From positions 1-64,000 of IMG/VR virus record IMGVR_UViG_3300028394_000052: a stretch of DNA of 64,000 bases. One strand, written 5' to 3'. Made by a program: the position numbers and the translations under genes. This document shows, piece by piece, positions 34,173-42,739 of this stretch; positions within the stretch are counted from its first letter, which is position 1; every line of letters starts with the position of its first letter. Source of the DNA: a virus. A model generated the notes under the pieces. It searched no databases. It was not told the origin of the DNA and worked only from the letters and a program-made list of their open reading frames with translations.

Positions 34173-34972
34173 TGAGTTTCGGGACACAAAAGACTATAGT
34201 TTTAACTAAAGACGAGTTGAAGGACTTGGAGTCTTATTGTGCTCTTAACAAGTTTAATGTTGATGAGATAATTAAGAGTTCATTCAAACAAGGGTTCAGT
34301 ATTGAAAAGTACGGACTTTTGGAAAATATGGGTGGGATTCAAGAAAAACGGGTGGAAATTGAGGTCATCCGTGAAAAACGGGTGGAAATACCTGTTGAAG
34401 TCATCAAAGAGGTTGTAAAAATTGAGTATGTTGAGGTTCCTGTTGAAAAAATTGTTGAAGTTATTAAAGAAGTAATTGTTGAAAAAGAAGTTATTAAGGA
34501 AATTATTAAAGAGGTTCCTGTCGAAAAAATTGTAACAATTTACGACAACAGTAGTGAGAATGAACTGTTGTTAAAAATACAACAGTTGGAACAAGAATTT
34601 TCCACTAAAACTACCGAAATCGGTATAATTAGACAAGAATTTTCCACTATAACGACAGAAAACGAAAATATTTTCCACTATAAAATGTCTAAGAAGGATG
34701 AGGAACTAGATGAACTTAGACGAACTCTAGATGAACATTTAGCTAAACCACCTGTAGAAGTGGTCGTAGAGAAGGAAACAACGGACAATTTATCAAAGTC
34801 TAAACTTGATGCATTACAAAACACTTTAGCCAAAGTTAGACAAGAGACTTTGGAGAAAGACAAAAAAATAAAAGAATTGGAACAGACGATTCAAGAGATT
34901 CAAAAGTTCCAAGAAAATAAACAAGCCGTCTACTTAAAGGGGTCAAACCTGGACGATAAATTATACAAATAA
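34172..34972 (+). CDS. Coiled-coil protein with Val-Glu-Lys repeats between gp47 and gp46
   Basis: This 266-residue protein starts with an ordered region (KTIVLTKDELKDLESYCALN). Residues about 60-130 are a repetitive tract of VEVPVEKIVEVIKEV and KEVIKEIIKEVPVEKI units. A long charged coiled coil ending QKFQENKQAVYLKG follows. Start and preceding stop share a base (TAATG), so it is coupled to gp47. The insertion of a coiled-coil gene between the two subunits of the nuclease may point to a structural partner, but no family is recognised. Confidence 0.7.
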   Translation: MSFGTQKTIVLTKDELKDLESYCALNKFNVDEIIKSSFKQGFSIEKYGLLENMGGIQEKRVEIEVIREKRVEIPVEVIKEVVKIEYVEVPVEKIVEVIKEVIVEKEVIKEIIKEVPVEKIVTIYDNSSENELLLKIQQLEQEFSTKTTEIGIIRQEFSTITTENENIFHYKMSKKDEELDELRRTLDEHLAKPPVEVVVEKETTDNLSKSKLDALQNTLAKVRQETLEKDKKIKELEQTIQEIQKFQENKQAVYLKGSNLDDKLYK

Positions 34973-34980
34973 AAAGAAAT

Positions 34981-35151
34981 ATGATAACACAAGAAATTTT
35001 AGACTCATTTGTCTATGAAACATTAGCAGGGTCATTTGTCGCAATTGACCCAACAGAGCACAACGCGATTATTGGTTACCACTCAACAAAAGAAGAAGCT
35101 GTAGAAGCTTTTAAACGGTATGTTGAAAAAGAAGGAATAATTTTCGAATAA
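34981..35151 (+). CDS. Small hypothetical protein, 56 residues
   Basis: MITQEILDSFVYETLAGSFV is followed by AIDPTEHNAIIGYHSTKEEA, ending VEKEGIIFE. It is acidic and soluble, and lies 8 bases after the coiled-coil gene and 3 bases before the next start, in the same transcription unit. No function is recognised. Confidence 0.65.
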   Translation: MITQEILDSFVYETLAGSFVAIDPTEHNAIIGYHSTKEEAVEAFKRYVEKEGIIFE

Positions 35152-35154
35152 GAT

Positions 35155-35505
35155 ATGGTACAATTATTATTATGGATGGTAATGGCTTATGGTATGAGCA
35201 ACATCTTAGTTTATGGTTCAATCTTTAACGGACCAAGAAATTTCATTAACAAGTGGGGGGATAGTAAATACCCATTAAACGGATTCGGAGCATTTTTATC
35301 AAAGATGTTATCTTGTATGATGTGTTGTTCAGTTTGGGTTGGATTCTTCTACGGAATTTTCTTATATTCACCTGTACATGAATTACTTGGAGTTCACAAT
35401 TATTACTCATGGTTCTTTGATGGTATGTTGGCTTCAGGGTCAGTATGGGCAATCAACGCAATCATCGAGTGGTTCGAAGTGAATCGACCATCACCAAATA
35501 ATTAA
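35155..35505 (+). CDS. Integral membrane protein with Cys-rich motif
   Basis: This 116-residue protein has about three hydrophobic segments: residues 2-24, about 48-70 (SCMMCCSVWVGFFYGIFLY) and about 85-102. The CMMCC motif at the start of the second segment is reminiscent of small phage membrane proteins with a CxxC ahead of a helix. It lies in the recombination operon, but the role is unknown. It ends Asn/Pro-rich in the cytoplasm or periplasm. Confidence 0.7.
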   Translation: MVQLLLWMVMAYGMSNILVYGSIFNGPRNFINKWGDSKYPLNGFGAFLSKMLSCMMCCSVWVGFFYGIFLYSPVHELLGVHNYYSWFFDGMLASGSVWAINAIIEWFEVNRPSPNN

Positions 35506-35516
35506 AAACAAAAACA

Positions 35517-35687
35517 ATGGGTAAAGGAAAAAAGGAACACAGAAAAAAGGTTGAGGCGAGAAATCAAAAAATGAAGGCCGCTGACAGTGCAATGCAAAAA
35601 TTATTCCAAGAGTCAATGAAAAGACAACTTGCTGAATTAACAAAACAACGTGAGGCAGAAATGTCAGGAAACACGCAAAACCAATAA
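35517..35687 (+). CDS. Small basic helical protein, 56 residues
   Basis: MGKGKKEHRKKVEARNQKMK is followed by AADSAMQKLFQESMKRQLAE, ending SGNTQNQ. The highly basic N-terminus and helical body suggest nucleic-acid or protein binding. It ends one base before the start of the gp46-like gene. No known family is recognised. Confidence 0.65.
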   Translation: MGKGKKEHRKKVEARNQKMKAADSAMQKLFQESMKRQLAELTKQREAEMSGNTQNQ

Positions 35688-35688
35688 A

Positions 35689-38067
35689 ATGAAATGGGAT
35701 TTATTCAATCCGAAACCAGAATTTAATTACAAAACAATGTCAACAAAGTTAGACGTAGAATCATTGGAGAATCCTTATATCCAAGTGGTATGGGAAGACA
35801 CACCAGAGAACTTCACACAAGAAAGAATCAAATCGGTTAAGCAATATTTCCAAAAGAAATATAACTCAACCAATATCAATGTCATCACAAAGGTTAAGAC
35901 CACAGAGGACACACAACAAACGATTGATGTATCAGTTAACATCATGGATAAGAACTACCAAAGAGAACTTATCAAGTCAATGTTGGAATCCAAAGGTCAA
36001 GAACAATATTACGAACAAGTAATGGGAATTGATTCTGCGGTTGAAAATAGATTGACAGCCAACGATGTTGAAGTTACTGCATTTAAGAAATGGCACATCA
36101 AGAAAATTGAGTTCAGTAACTTCTTATCTTATGGTGAGAACCAAGTTATTGACTTTGACCAATGTAATGGTATTACCGTGGTTGAATCAGACCCACCAAA
36201 CTTTGGAGGTAAGACCGTATTAACGGTAGACTTATTATTGTTCTTGTTCTTCAACACAACAACAAAAACACAGAAGGCGGAAGAAATCTTCAATCGATTT
36301 ACCGATAAAAACACGGTAGTTGTTAAGGGTGACATCATCATTGACGGTGAGGAGTATATCATTGCTCGTAAGATTGAAAGAAAGAAATCCAAAACAGGTG
36401 AATGGAATGTTAAGACCGAGTTGGAGTTCTTCAAGAAACTAGCTGATGGACAACTTCAGAACTTTACTGGTGAACAACGTAGAGAGACCGAGAACTTCAT
36501 GAAAACATCCATCGGTAGTATGGATGACTTCTTGATGACAATCGTAACAACAGCATCAAACCTTGAAGATTTATTGGATGCAAAACCAACAGCTCGTGGT
36601 CAGGTGTTAAGCAGATTCTTGGGTCTTGAGTTCTTGAAAAAGAAAGAAGAGACAGGTAAAGAAATCTATTCTGAGTTCTCAAAAGGAATGATGTCAAATG
36701 TTTACAACACAGAATCTTTGAAACAGGATAACGACAGTTCATCAGAACAAATCCAAAAATTTAAAACCGAGATTGAAGAATCTAATGTGAAAGTTAAGGA
36801 TGTTGATTTGAGATTACAGAAAGGTCAGGACTACAAAGACAACTTGTTGAAGTCAAAGTATAGTGACATCGACCAAGAACTTATTGTCCTAAACCCAATT
36901 AAACTACAATCAGACATCACAGATTTTGATGGTTCTTGTGAAAGACTTAGAGGTCAAATCAAAGAGGTTAAGATTGTGGAACCAAAAGATTTTTATCATG
37001 AAGACAAACATGATGAGGTTAAAGAAGGAATGAAAACCACAAACGGTGAACTCATCCTTGCTCAGAACAAAGTTGAAGAGATTGAACAATTGGTTAAGAA
37101 GTTTGGAGATGGCATTCAATGTGAACACTGCGGAATCAAATTGATGGAAGCGGCGCTCACAAAGAAAAAGATTGATGAGTTGGGAGATTGGGAAAAGAAG
37201 GTTGACAAGTTATCCAAACAATGGAAAGACCTTGATTTCAAAGAAAAGTCTTATACTCAACTTAAGAAAGACTTTGATGAATACGAGAGAAACAAACTCA
37301 TCAAAGAAAAATATGAGATTCAATTGGAATCAAGTGAATTGAAATTAGGTCAAGCCAAAGACAAACTTAAGAGGTACGAAGAGGTTCAAGACAAGATTAA
37401 GAAGAACAACGAGATTGATGCTCAGTTGGTGAAGGCTGGATTACGTATTGATGAATTGATTAACGAGAAACGTGGATACGAAAGAATCCAATCAACCAAT
37501 CAAAATCAAATTGAAAACCTTCATGCTCGTATTGAAAAGAATAATGGGGTTATCTTAAAGATTGCCGAAGAGTTTGAACGTGAGAAGATTTACAAGATGT
37601 ATGTCGAGGTGTTTGGTAAGAACGGTATTACAAAGGTGATTATGAAGACCATGATGCCGTTGATTAACTCTGAACTACAAAGACTCCTTCAGGACTCTTG
37701 TTTCTTTAACTTAGAGATTCGTATTAACGACAAGAACGAGGTTGACTTTATCATGATTGATAACGGTACAGGTATTGAAAAACCAATGACAGCTGGTTCA
37801 GGATATGAAAAGACAATCGGAGCGTTGGCAATTAGAGCGGTACTATCAAAGGTATGTTCACTTCCAAAACCTAACATATCGGTTTACGATGAGACTTGGG
37901 GTAAGGTTTCTAATGAAAACTTGGAAATGGTTGGGGACTTCTTCATGAAGTTGAAGGACTACTTTGAGAAAATCTTTGTGATTAGTCACAATCCTTTAAT
38001 TTCAAATTGGGCCGACAATGTGGTTAGAATTACAAAAACTGAAAACATTTCAAAAGTCTCACAATAA
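35689..38067 (+). CDS. Recombination ATPase subunit, gp46/SbcC/Rad50-like
   Basis: This 792-residue protein is taken from the ATG at 35689, one base after the preceding gene; a longer frame from 35650 would overlap that gene. The N-terminal ATPase half has IEFSNFLSYGENQVIDF and NFGGKTVLTVD (P-loop, about residues 165-176). Two coiled-coil arms flank a zinc-hook-like CEHC (about 477-480). The C-terminal half has SGYEKTIGALAIRAVL (signature) and ISVYDETWGKVS (Walker B, about 733). With the gp47-like nuclease it resects DNA ends. The 3' end overlaps a terminator hairpin. Confidence 0.9.
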   Translation: MKWDLFNPKPEFNYKTMSTKLDVESLENPYIQVVWEDTPENFTQERIKSVKQYFQKKYNSTNINVITKVKTTEDTQQTIDVSVNIMDKNYQRELIKSMLESKGQEQYYEQVMGIDSAVENRLTANDVEVTAFKKWHIKKIEFSNFLSYGENQVIDFDQCNGITVVESDPPNFGGKTVLTVDLLLFLFFNTTTKTQKAEEIFNRFTDKNTVVVKGDIIIDGEEYIIARKIERKKSKTGEWNVKTELEFFKKLADGQLQNFTGEQRRETENFMKTSIGSMDDFLMTIVTTASNLEDLLDAKPTARGQVLSRFLGLEFLKKKEETGKEIYSEFSKGMMSNVYNTESLKQDNDSSSEQIQKFKTEIEESNVKVKDVDLRLQKGQDYKDNLLKSKYSDIDQELIVLNPIKLQSDITDFDGSCERLRGQIKEVKIVEPKDFYHEDKHDEVKEGMKTTNGELILAQNKVEEIEQLVKKFGDGIQCEHCGIKLMEAALTKKKIDELGDWEKKVDKLSKQWKDLDFKEKSYTQLKKDFDEYERNKLIKEKYEIQLESSELKLGQAKDKLKRYEEVQDKIKKNNEIDAQLVKAGLRIDELINEKRGYERIQSTNQNQIENLHARIEKNNGVILKIAEEFEREKIYKMYVEVFGKNGITKVIMKTMMPLINSELQRLLQDSCFFNLEIRINDKNEVDFIMIDNGTGIEKPMTAGSGYEKTIGALAIRAVLSKVCSLPKPNISVYDETWGKVSNENLEMVGDFFMKLKDYFEKIFVISHNPLISNWADNVVRITKTENISKVSQ

Positions 38068-38082
38068 AATGTGAGATTTTTT
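38057..38082 (+). terminator. Rho-independent terminator after gp46-like gene
   Basis: TCTCACA (38057-38063), loop ATAAAA, TGTGAGA, then six T. The left arm overlaps the last codons and stop of the gp46-like gene. Confidence 0.8.
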
Positions 38083-38085
38083 CCT

Positions 38086-38093
38086 TATCTTTG
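38086..38093 (+). promoter_or_regulatory. -7 box TATCTTTG of the restriction-modification cassette
   Basis: TATCTTTG begins 3 bases after the terminator T-run and ends 4 bases before the ATG at 38098. No TTTG lies at the usual upstream distance; the terminator occupies that place. Confidence 0.6.
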
Positions 38094-38097
38094 TAGT

Positions 38098-38796
38098 ATG
38101 GAAAACAATTTTTTAACTATTGAACAAATAGACGAGAAGATAAAAGAGTTAAATACTCATAAAACTAACATATTAAAATTTAGTGGGTTTCCTTACATAG
38201 ACATATTTAAAAAATCAACTAATGCTGGTGAAAATGGGGAACAACTGTTGTCTAATGAGATATTTGAAGATTTGTTCAGAGTTTCTCGTAAAAACTATGA
38301 CCAACTAACTGCCGAAGAAAAACATACTATTGAAACTAAATTAATTAGAATGATGGTAAAGGGTGACGGACCGTATTATGAAAGGGCAATTAGTATTAAA
38401 GATTCTAAGAAAGGGTATAAAGAAAACACAAAACAATATGGTGGAAACATTTCAACCAGTACCTTTCAACAGATTAAACCTAAAGAATTTGAGTATTTAT
38501 TGGCGGTAGTATTGTTTAAAGATGGTATGGATATATTCATATTACCATCAGATATGATTTCTAAGACAGTAAAAAACAGAGAAATTGAAAAGGCTTATTT
38601 ATCAGGGCAACATAAAGGTAATAATTATGAGGGGCAATTAAATTATAATGACAAGGTATTAAATAACCATTATTTATTAAGTATTTATAATGATGGAAAG
38701 AACCTCTATAATTATAATAGAGGTGATAAAACGATAGGTGAAATCTTTACTAAAAAAAATATTGAAAAAATTATAAATGAAAAATTCTGTATCTAA
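38098..38796 (+). CDS. Putative type II restriction endonuclease
   Basis: This 232-residue protein starts at the ATG 38098 (MENNFLTIEQIDEKIKEL), fixed by a TATCTTTG box 4 bases upstream; a longer frame from 38071 would include the promoter. No clear catalytic motif is visible to me, though FEYLLAVVLFKDGMDIFIL is a plausible nuclease core strand pair with charged residues. The assignment rests on its overlap with the next gene, a stand-alone adenine methyltransferase, and on the cassette being bounded by terminators. It could instead be an unrelated partner protein. Confidence 0.55.
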   Translation: MENNFLTIEQIDEKIKELNTHKTNILKFSGFPYIDIFKKSTNAGENGEQLLSNEIFEDLFRVSRKNYDQLTAEEKHTIETKLIRMMVKGDGPYYERAISIKDSKKGYKENTKQYGGNISTSTFQQIKPKEFEYLLAVVLFKDGMDIFILPSDMISKTVKNREIEKAYLSGQHKGNNYEGQLNYNDKVLNNHYLLSIYNDGKNLYNYNRGDKTIGEIFTKKNIEKIINEKFCI

Positions 38797-40201
38797 GAAT
38801 ACCGCAAATAAAAAACAACTTTTAGGTCAATATAATACACCTATTGAAACTATAGAAAAGTTGTTTGGATTAAATGCTGATTTTGATTATAGCAATTATG
38901 ATTTTGTTGAACCGAGTTTTGGGAGTGGTAATATCTTAAGATACGTTAAAAACAATTACAATTTTAATCATATATATGGTTTTGAAATTGATGAGGAATA
39001 TCAATGGGTTATAGATGAGTTGAGAGATAAAAATTTAACATTATCATTTAAAAATTTTTATGATGTTGATTTCTCTAAAAATAATAATCCTATTTTTTAT
39101 TTTGGTAATCCACCTTTTAGGACACCAAACGAATCATCCAAAACCCATACCAAAGTCATTAAAAAATTAAAAAATACGTATTCAATAAAGGCAATAAAGG
39201 AAGAAGCGGTTTTTTTTATATTACATACTATAGATATTTCACCAAAAAATAGTCATGTATATTATATCCTACCTAAAACAATATTTCAAAATCCTACTAA
39301 AGTGTTTGAAGGATTTAGGGATATTTTTAAAAAAACAGTCACTTTAAAATCAATTATAGATATTGAGAATTTCTTTGAAAATGTTGACCAAGATTTAGTT
39401 TTATGTCATTTCATTTGTGAAAAACCTAATAATCAAGATTATTCTATAAAATATAACAATGATGAGGTCTTATTGAGTGATATTTGGTATGACGATGTTT
39501 TCACATATAATGATATTTTTAAAAAAACTTACTTAGGTTCAGTTCCAACTGAAAGTATATTTTTATCTTGTAAAAATGAAAGTTTAGAAAATTTTAAACA
39601 AAGAATGGAACTTATTTTTAATGAAAATACGATTGTAACTGAAGATAATTTAATATCACTTTTATCTTACAATGGATTACCGCATTTGGGTGAGCTTAAG
39701 AAAAATAATCAAAGTAAGATTAATACCGTTACCACCTATATTAATGATATTAAAAATAATCTTTTACAATCGAATGAAATATTTTCTGATATAAATAATT
39801 ATAAAGTGATTACTCATCGACAAGAAGTAAGATTTTATTTTAGACATGAATCATTAAAAAAATATGGATTTGTTTATTTAATAAATCCAAACCCTGGAGA
39901 ATCATTTTATTTTACAGGTAACCCAACAAAAATATCCACAGATTATTTTGGATATACCACATACGATGTTAATAGAAATTCATCACCAGGTGCATTAAGG
40001 ACAGTACCTATTGAAGATATTGAAAATAATTTAACAGATGAATTTAAAACTTTTTGGACTACTATGACAAAAAAACCATTTACCGATGTTTTTGAATATT
40101 TACTATATGTTTCTAAATCTGATTGGTGGATTAAAAGAAAAAAACGTTTAAATAAACAATATTTTTCAATACCTAAAGATTCTATCCTTGAAGGTTTTTA
40201 G
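38777..40201 (+). CDS. DNA adenine methyltransferase (gamma-type, restriction-modification)
   Basis: This 474-residue protein has GQYNTPIETIEKL at the start, motif I DFVEPSFGSGNILRYV (SAM binding), GFEIDEEYQ and catalytic NPPF at 111-114. That is the Eco57I/TaqI-like layout for N6-adenine methylation, with a long C-terminal target-recognition part. It overlaps the upstream putative endonuclease by 20 bases, so the two are coupled. The gene is more AT-rich and Asn/Lys-rich than its neighbours, which would fit acquisition as a unit. It ends with TAG. Confidence 0.85.
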   Translation: MKNSVSKNTANKKQLLGQYNTPIETIEKLFGLNADFDYSNYDFVEPSFGSGNILRYVKNNYNFNHIYGFEIDEEYQWVIDELRDKNLTLSFKNFYDVDFSKNNNPIFYFGNPPFRTPNESSKTHTKVIKKLKNTYSIKAIKEEAVFFILHTIDISPKNSHVYYILPKTIFQNPTKVFEGFRDIFKKTVTLKSIIDIENFFENVDQDLVLCHFICEKPNNQDYSIKYNNDEVLLSDIWYDDVFTYNDIFKKTYLGSVPTESIFLSCKNESLENFKQRMELIFNENTIVTEDNLISLLSYNGLPHLGELKKNNQSKINTVTTYINDIKNNLLQSNEIFSDINNYKVITHRQEVRFYFRHESLKKYGFVYLINPNPGESFYFTGNPTKISTDYFGYTTYDVNRNSSPGALRTVPIEDIENNLTDEFKTFWTTMTKKPFTDVFEYLLYVSKSDWWIKRKKRLNKQYFSIPKDSILEGF

Positions 40202-40211
40202 TATAACTAAC

Positions 40212-40241
40212 CCCACCCCTAAAAAGGTGGGATTTTTTTTT
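40212..40241 (+). terminator. Rho-independent terminator after the RM cassette
   Basis: CCCACC, loop CCTAAAAA, GGTGGG, then A and nine T. Confidence 0.8.
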
Positions 40242-40296
40242 GACTGTTTAATTCTTTTTTATTATATTACTTGAATTGGTTAAAGATTATTGTGAT

Positions 40297-40347
40297 GGTA
40301 AAAAAGATTTTTACCAAATTGTTGGATATTCTAAAAGAGTTTAGAAT
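40297..40347. promoter_or_regulatory. Two perfect inverted repeats upstream of the sigma operon
   Basis: GGTAAAAA-AGA-TTTTTACC at 40297-40315 and ATTCTAAA-AGAG-TTTAGAAT at 40328-40347. The second ends 8 bases before the TATCTTTG box and so sits over the -33 region, where no TTTG is found. It may be an operator for an activator or repressor. Confidence 0.45.
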
Positions 40348-40355
40348 AATTGTCT

Positions 40356-40363
40356 TATCTTTG
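40356..40363 (+). promoter_or_regulatory. -7 box TATCTTTG of the sigma operon
   Basis: Perfect TAnnTTTG match, 14 bases before the ATG at 40378. No good TTTG at the usual distance upstream, which hints at activator dependence. Confidence 0.55.
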
Positions 40364-40377
40364 TCAAACAAAAAAAT

Positions 40378-40890
40378 ATGAAGAAATACTTGTTAACCGT
40401 ATTTGGTAATTTTCAATCAGAACAGTGTGAGGAGATTGCTCATTGTTTGGAACCGTTGGTTGATTCAACTCACTTAAAGTTTCAATACCGTAGTGGTGTT
40501 ATTATTTTCCATTTTGAATCTGAAATCCAAATGGAGGACATTCATGAGTTTGTGGAACTAACCTCTTATCCCATGTATGATTCATTCATATTGACTGAGT
40601 ATAATGATAATGTATCAGTATTCATGACGGACGATATGAAACAACATTTATTTGATTTGGAGACTGAGACTGAAGGTGCGATTACCTTTGAATTTGAAAC
40701 AAAAAATGATTTTGACATATCTTATGATGAAGATGATGAAGATGACATTGTGACAGCATTAATGAACCAAGTGAAGAAAAACCTACAGATACCAACATTG
40801 GACCAATTGTTGGACAAGGTAGTTGATAACGGAGTTGAATCCCTTACTCCATACGAAAAAGCAACATTAGACAACTATAGCCAAAAATAA
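40378..40890 (+). CDS. Hypothetical acidic phage protein, first gene of sigma operon
   Basis: This 170-residue protein has an N-terminal alpha/beta part (KKYLLTVFGNFQSEQCEEIAH, VIIFHFESEIQMEDIHEFVE), an acidic patch (SYDEDDEDDIV, about 121-130) and a helical C-terminus (TLDQLLDKVVDNGVESLTPY). It lies 1 base before the sigma factor gene, under the same promoter. A role linked to transcription is possible only from position; no family is recognised. Confidence 0.7.
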   Translation: MKKYLLTVFGNFQSEQCEEIAHCLEPLVDSTHLKFQYRSGVIIFHFESEIQMEDIHEFVELTSYPMYDSFILTEYNDNVSVFMTDDMKQHLFDLETETEGAITFEFETKNDFDISYDEDDEDDIVTALMNQVKKNLQIPTLDQLLDKVVDNGVESLTPYEKATLDNYSQK

Positions 40891-40891
40891 T

Positions 40892-41689
40892 ATGAAAGAA
40901 AAATCATCAATTCCAATCAACCAAGAAGAAATTGCGGTATATCTTAAGGACATCCGAAAAATTCGAGTTATGACACCTGACAGGGAGAGAGAACTCGCAA
41001 AAAGGATGTTATCTCCTGATGTGACAGAACAAGAAAAGGAACAGATTCAACAAGAGTTGTTGGAAGGTAATCTTCGTTTTGTCATCACGGTTAGTAAACA
41101 ATACCAAAATCAAGGATTGGACTTATCTGACTTGATTGCAGAAGGGAACTACGGTCTTATGAAAGCCATCGAAAACTTTGATTGGACCAAAGGGTTAAGA
41201 TTCATCTCTTATGCTGTGTGGTGGGTTCGTCAATCAATCTTGCAATCGTTGAACGAGAATGCAAGAACCATCCGTCTCCCTGTTAATGTGGTTCAAGAAC
41301 TACATCGAGCTAAGAAGGAGTTGGATTCCGCAGGAGTTGCTCTACCTGAAAAGTTTGCGACATTGCCATACACCATCAACTTGGACAATCCTTTGAATGA
41401 GGAAGGTGATACCCTGTTGGACATCTTGAATAACCCAAATGCGGAACTTGCCGATGTCAATTTATCAACTGAGGACACCTTGAAGAAGAAACTTCTTGAG
41501 ATGTTGGATGTGTTGGACAATCGTGAACGAGTAATCATTGAAGATTATTTTGGATTGACAGGTAACACAAGAACGTTGGAAGATATTGGTGGTGACTTCT
41601 CATTAACCAAAGAAAGGGTTCGACAAATTAAGGAAAAAGCTCTCCGAAAATTGAGGAACGAGACATCAAGTTTGTTCGATTATATGTAA
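40892..41689 (+). CDS. Sigma-70 family RNA polymerase sigma factor (RpoD-like)
   Basis: This 265-residue protein has region 1.2 (IAVYLKDIRKIRVMTPDRER), region 2 (NLRFVITVSKQYQNQGLDLS, GLRFISYAVWWVRQSILQSL), region 3 around residues 120-190 and region 4 (TRTLEDIGGDFSLTKERVRQ, then IKEKALRKLR). The size and the KQYQNQGL and SYAVWWVRQSILQ blocks match the primary sigma of Bacteroidota. It should bind host polymerase core and direct it to phage promoters. The TAnnTTTG boxes in this window fit such a factor; the TATTTATA boxes could be its alternative. It is followed by a strong hairpin. Confidence 0.92.
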   Translation: MKEKSSIPINQEEIAVYLKDIRKIRVMTPDRERELAKRMLSPDVTEQEKEQIQQELLEGNLRFVITVSKQYQNQGLDLSDLIAEGNYGLMKAIENFDWTKGLRFISYAVWWVRQSILQSLNENARTIRLPVNVVQELHRAKKELDSAGVALPEKFATLPYTINLDNPLNEEGDTLLDILNNPNAELADVNLSTEDTLKKKLLEMLDVLDNRERVIIEDYFGLTGNTRTLEDIGGDFSLTKERVRQIKEKALRKLRNETSSLFDYM

Positions 41690-41696
41690 AAGTTGA

Positions 41697-41726
41697 AAAA
41701 GGGTGTATTTATTAGTACACCCTTTT
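41697..41726 (+). terminator. Terminator hairpin after sigma gene
   Basis: An 11-bp perfect stem AAAAGGGTGTA / TACACCCTTTT with loop TTTATTAG; the T-tract is part of the stem, so it may act in both directions. Confidence 0.65.
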
Positions 41727-41734
41727 ATTATTGG

Positions 41735-41742
41735 GATAAATA
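41735..41742 (+). promoter_or_regulatory. Possible late promoter box GATAAATA
   Basis: GATAAATAAAA lies 15 bases before the ATG at 41758, right after the sigma operon terminator, at the head of the lysis block. Confidence 0.35.
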
Positions 41743-41757
41743 AAAAACAAAAAAAAT

Positions 41758-42039
41758 ATGAAAAAATTTATAGAAAAAAACTTTGTGGTTATTGTATTGG
41801 TCATTGCTTTATTGTCCTTCTTTAAAGGATGTGGTGATGGTAGAGAACTTGCTAAAATGAGAAAAGAGGTTGAAGCAATTAAAGACTCAACTTACACTAA
41901 ACAAGAATTGAATGTTGAATTAACAATCATGGGATTGGAGTCTGAAAAAAGAATGATTCAAGCAACTGACAGAAAGTTATTGGATGTTCAAAGACAAACT
42001 CAAATTGAACAGGAGATTAAAAAATTAAAATCTAAATAA
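41758..42039 (+). CDS. Membrane-anchored coiled-coil protein
   Basis: This 93-residue protein begins MKKFIEKNFVVIVLVIALL, a single transmembrane helix, followed by FFKGCGDG and a charged coiled coil to the end (KQELNVELTIMGLESEKRMI). The single helix plus periplasmic-type coiled coil is the shape of an inner-membrane spanin, though nothing proves orientation. It is the first gene of a block with an amidase and other membrane proteins, so a lysis role is plausible. Confidence 0.65.
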   Translation: MKKFIEKNFVVIVLVIALLSFFKGCGDGRELAKMRKEVEAIKDSTYTKQELNVELTIMGLESEKRMIQATDRKLLDVQRQTQIEQEIKKLKSK

Positions 42040-42040
42040 A

Positions 42041-42739
42041 ATGAGTTGGATACAGAAAAATTTTAAGAAGATAATTTATGTTGCCTTCTTGGTCCCAATC
42101 TTGGCAGTTGCTGGTGTTTCAATATCCCACGTAACAACTTGGTATGGATTATCAAACCCAATGAGTTGGGCGGTATACCTATCTATTGGTATTGAGATTG
42201 CTGCCTTATCTGCAGTTGCTGCGATATCAGCAAATATGGGTAAGAAAGTTTATATCCCATTTGGTATTGTAACTTTAATTCAATTTATCGGTAATATTTT
42301 TTTTTCATATCAATATATTAATGTTGATGCGAAAGCATTTAAAGATTGGGTTGAATTAGTTGACCCAGTTGTTAGTTATCTTGGTGTTGATTCAGGAGAC
42401 CCTATTGGACACAAAAGATTCTTAGCATTATTTGCTGGTGGTATGTTACCAATAATTTCTCTGTCCTTTTTGCACATGTTAGTTAAGTTTGAGGAAGAGG
42501 GAAAGACTGACGCTCCTGAACCTGAAATTGATATCGAAGCATTGAGTACCGAAGCAGGAAAGAAAGAAGCTGAAGTTGAAAAAGAAAAGTATGTTCCAAC
42601 TCAAGAAGATTTACAAAGACTTGAGGAAGAATTGAGACGAGTTAACGAACAAAAATTTGGTAACTTAACTGAGAAAACTTCTGACCCAATAAATGAAGAC
42701 CAAGTAAGAAGGTTAAGTTATAGTAAACGAGATGCTTAA
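42041..42739 (+). CDS. Integral membrane protein of the lysis block
   Basis: This 232-residue protein has about four hydrophobic segments, at residues 10-30 (IIYVAFLVPILAVAGVSI), 43-65, 72-92 and 128-150, then a charged cytoplasmic tail with many Glu/Lys (EAGKKEAEVEKEKY). Its start lies 1 base after the previous stop and its stop overlaps the amidase start by 8 bases. It could be a holin-like or accessory membrane protein, but it is larger than typical holins and no family is recognised. Confidence 0.6.
   Translation: MSWIQKNFKKIIYVAFLVPILAVAGVSISHVTTWYGLSNPMSWAVYLSIGIEIAALSAVAAISANMGKKVYIPFGIVTLIQFIGNIFFSYQYINVDAKAFKDWVELVDPVVSYLGVDSGDPIGHKRFLALFAGGMLPIISLSFLHMLVKFEEEGKTDAPEPEIDIEALSTEAGKKEAEVEKEKYVPTQEDLQRLEEELRRVNEQKFGNLTEKTSDPINEDQVRRLSYSKRDA

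Noticed and set aside
40294-40380. 28-codon frame upstream of the sigma operon
   Set aside because: It runs through two palindromes and the -7 box and ends at the next start; it is more likely regulatory DNA.
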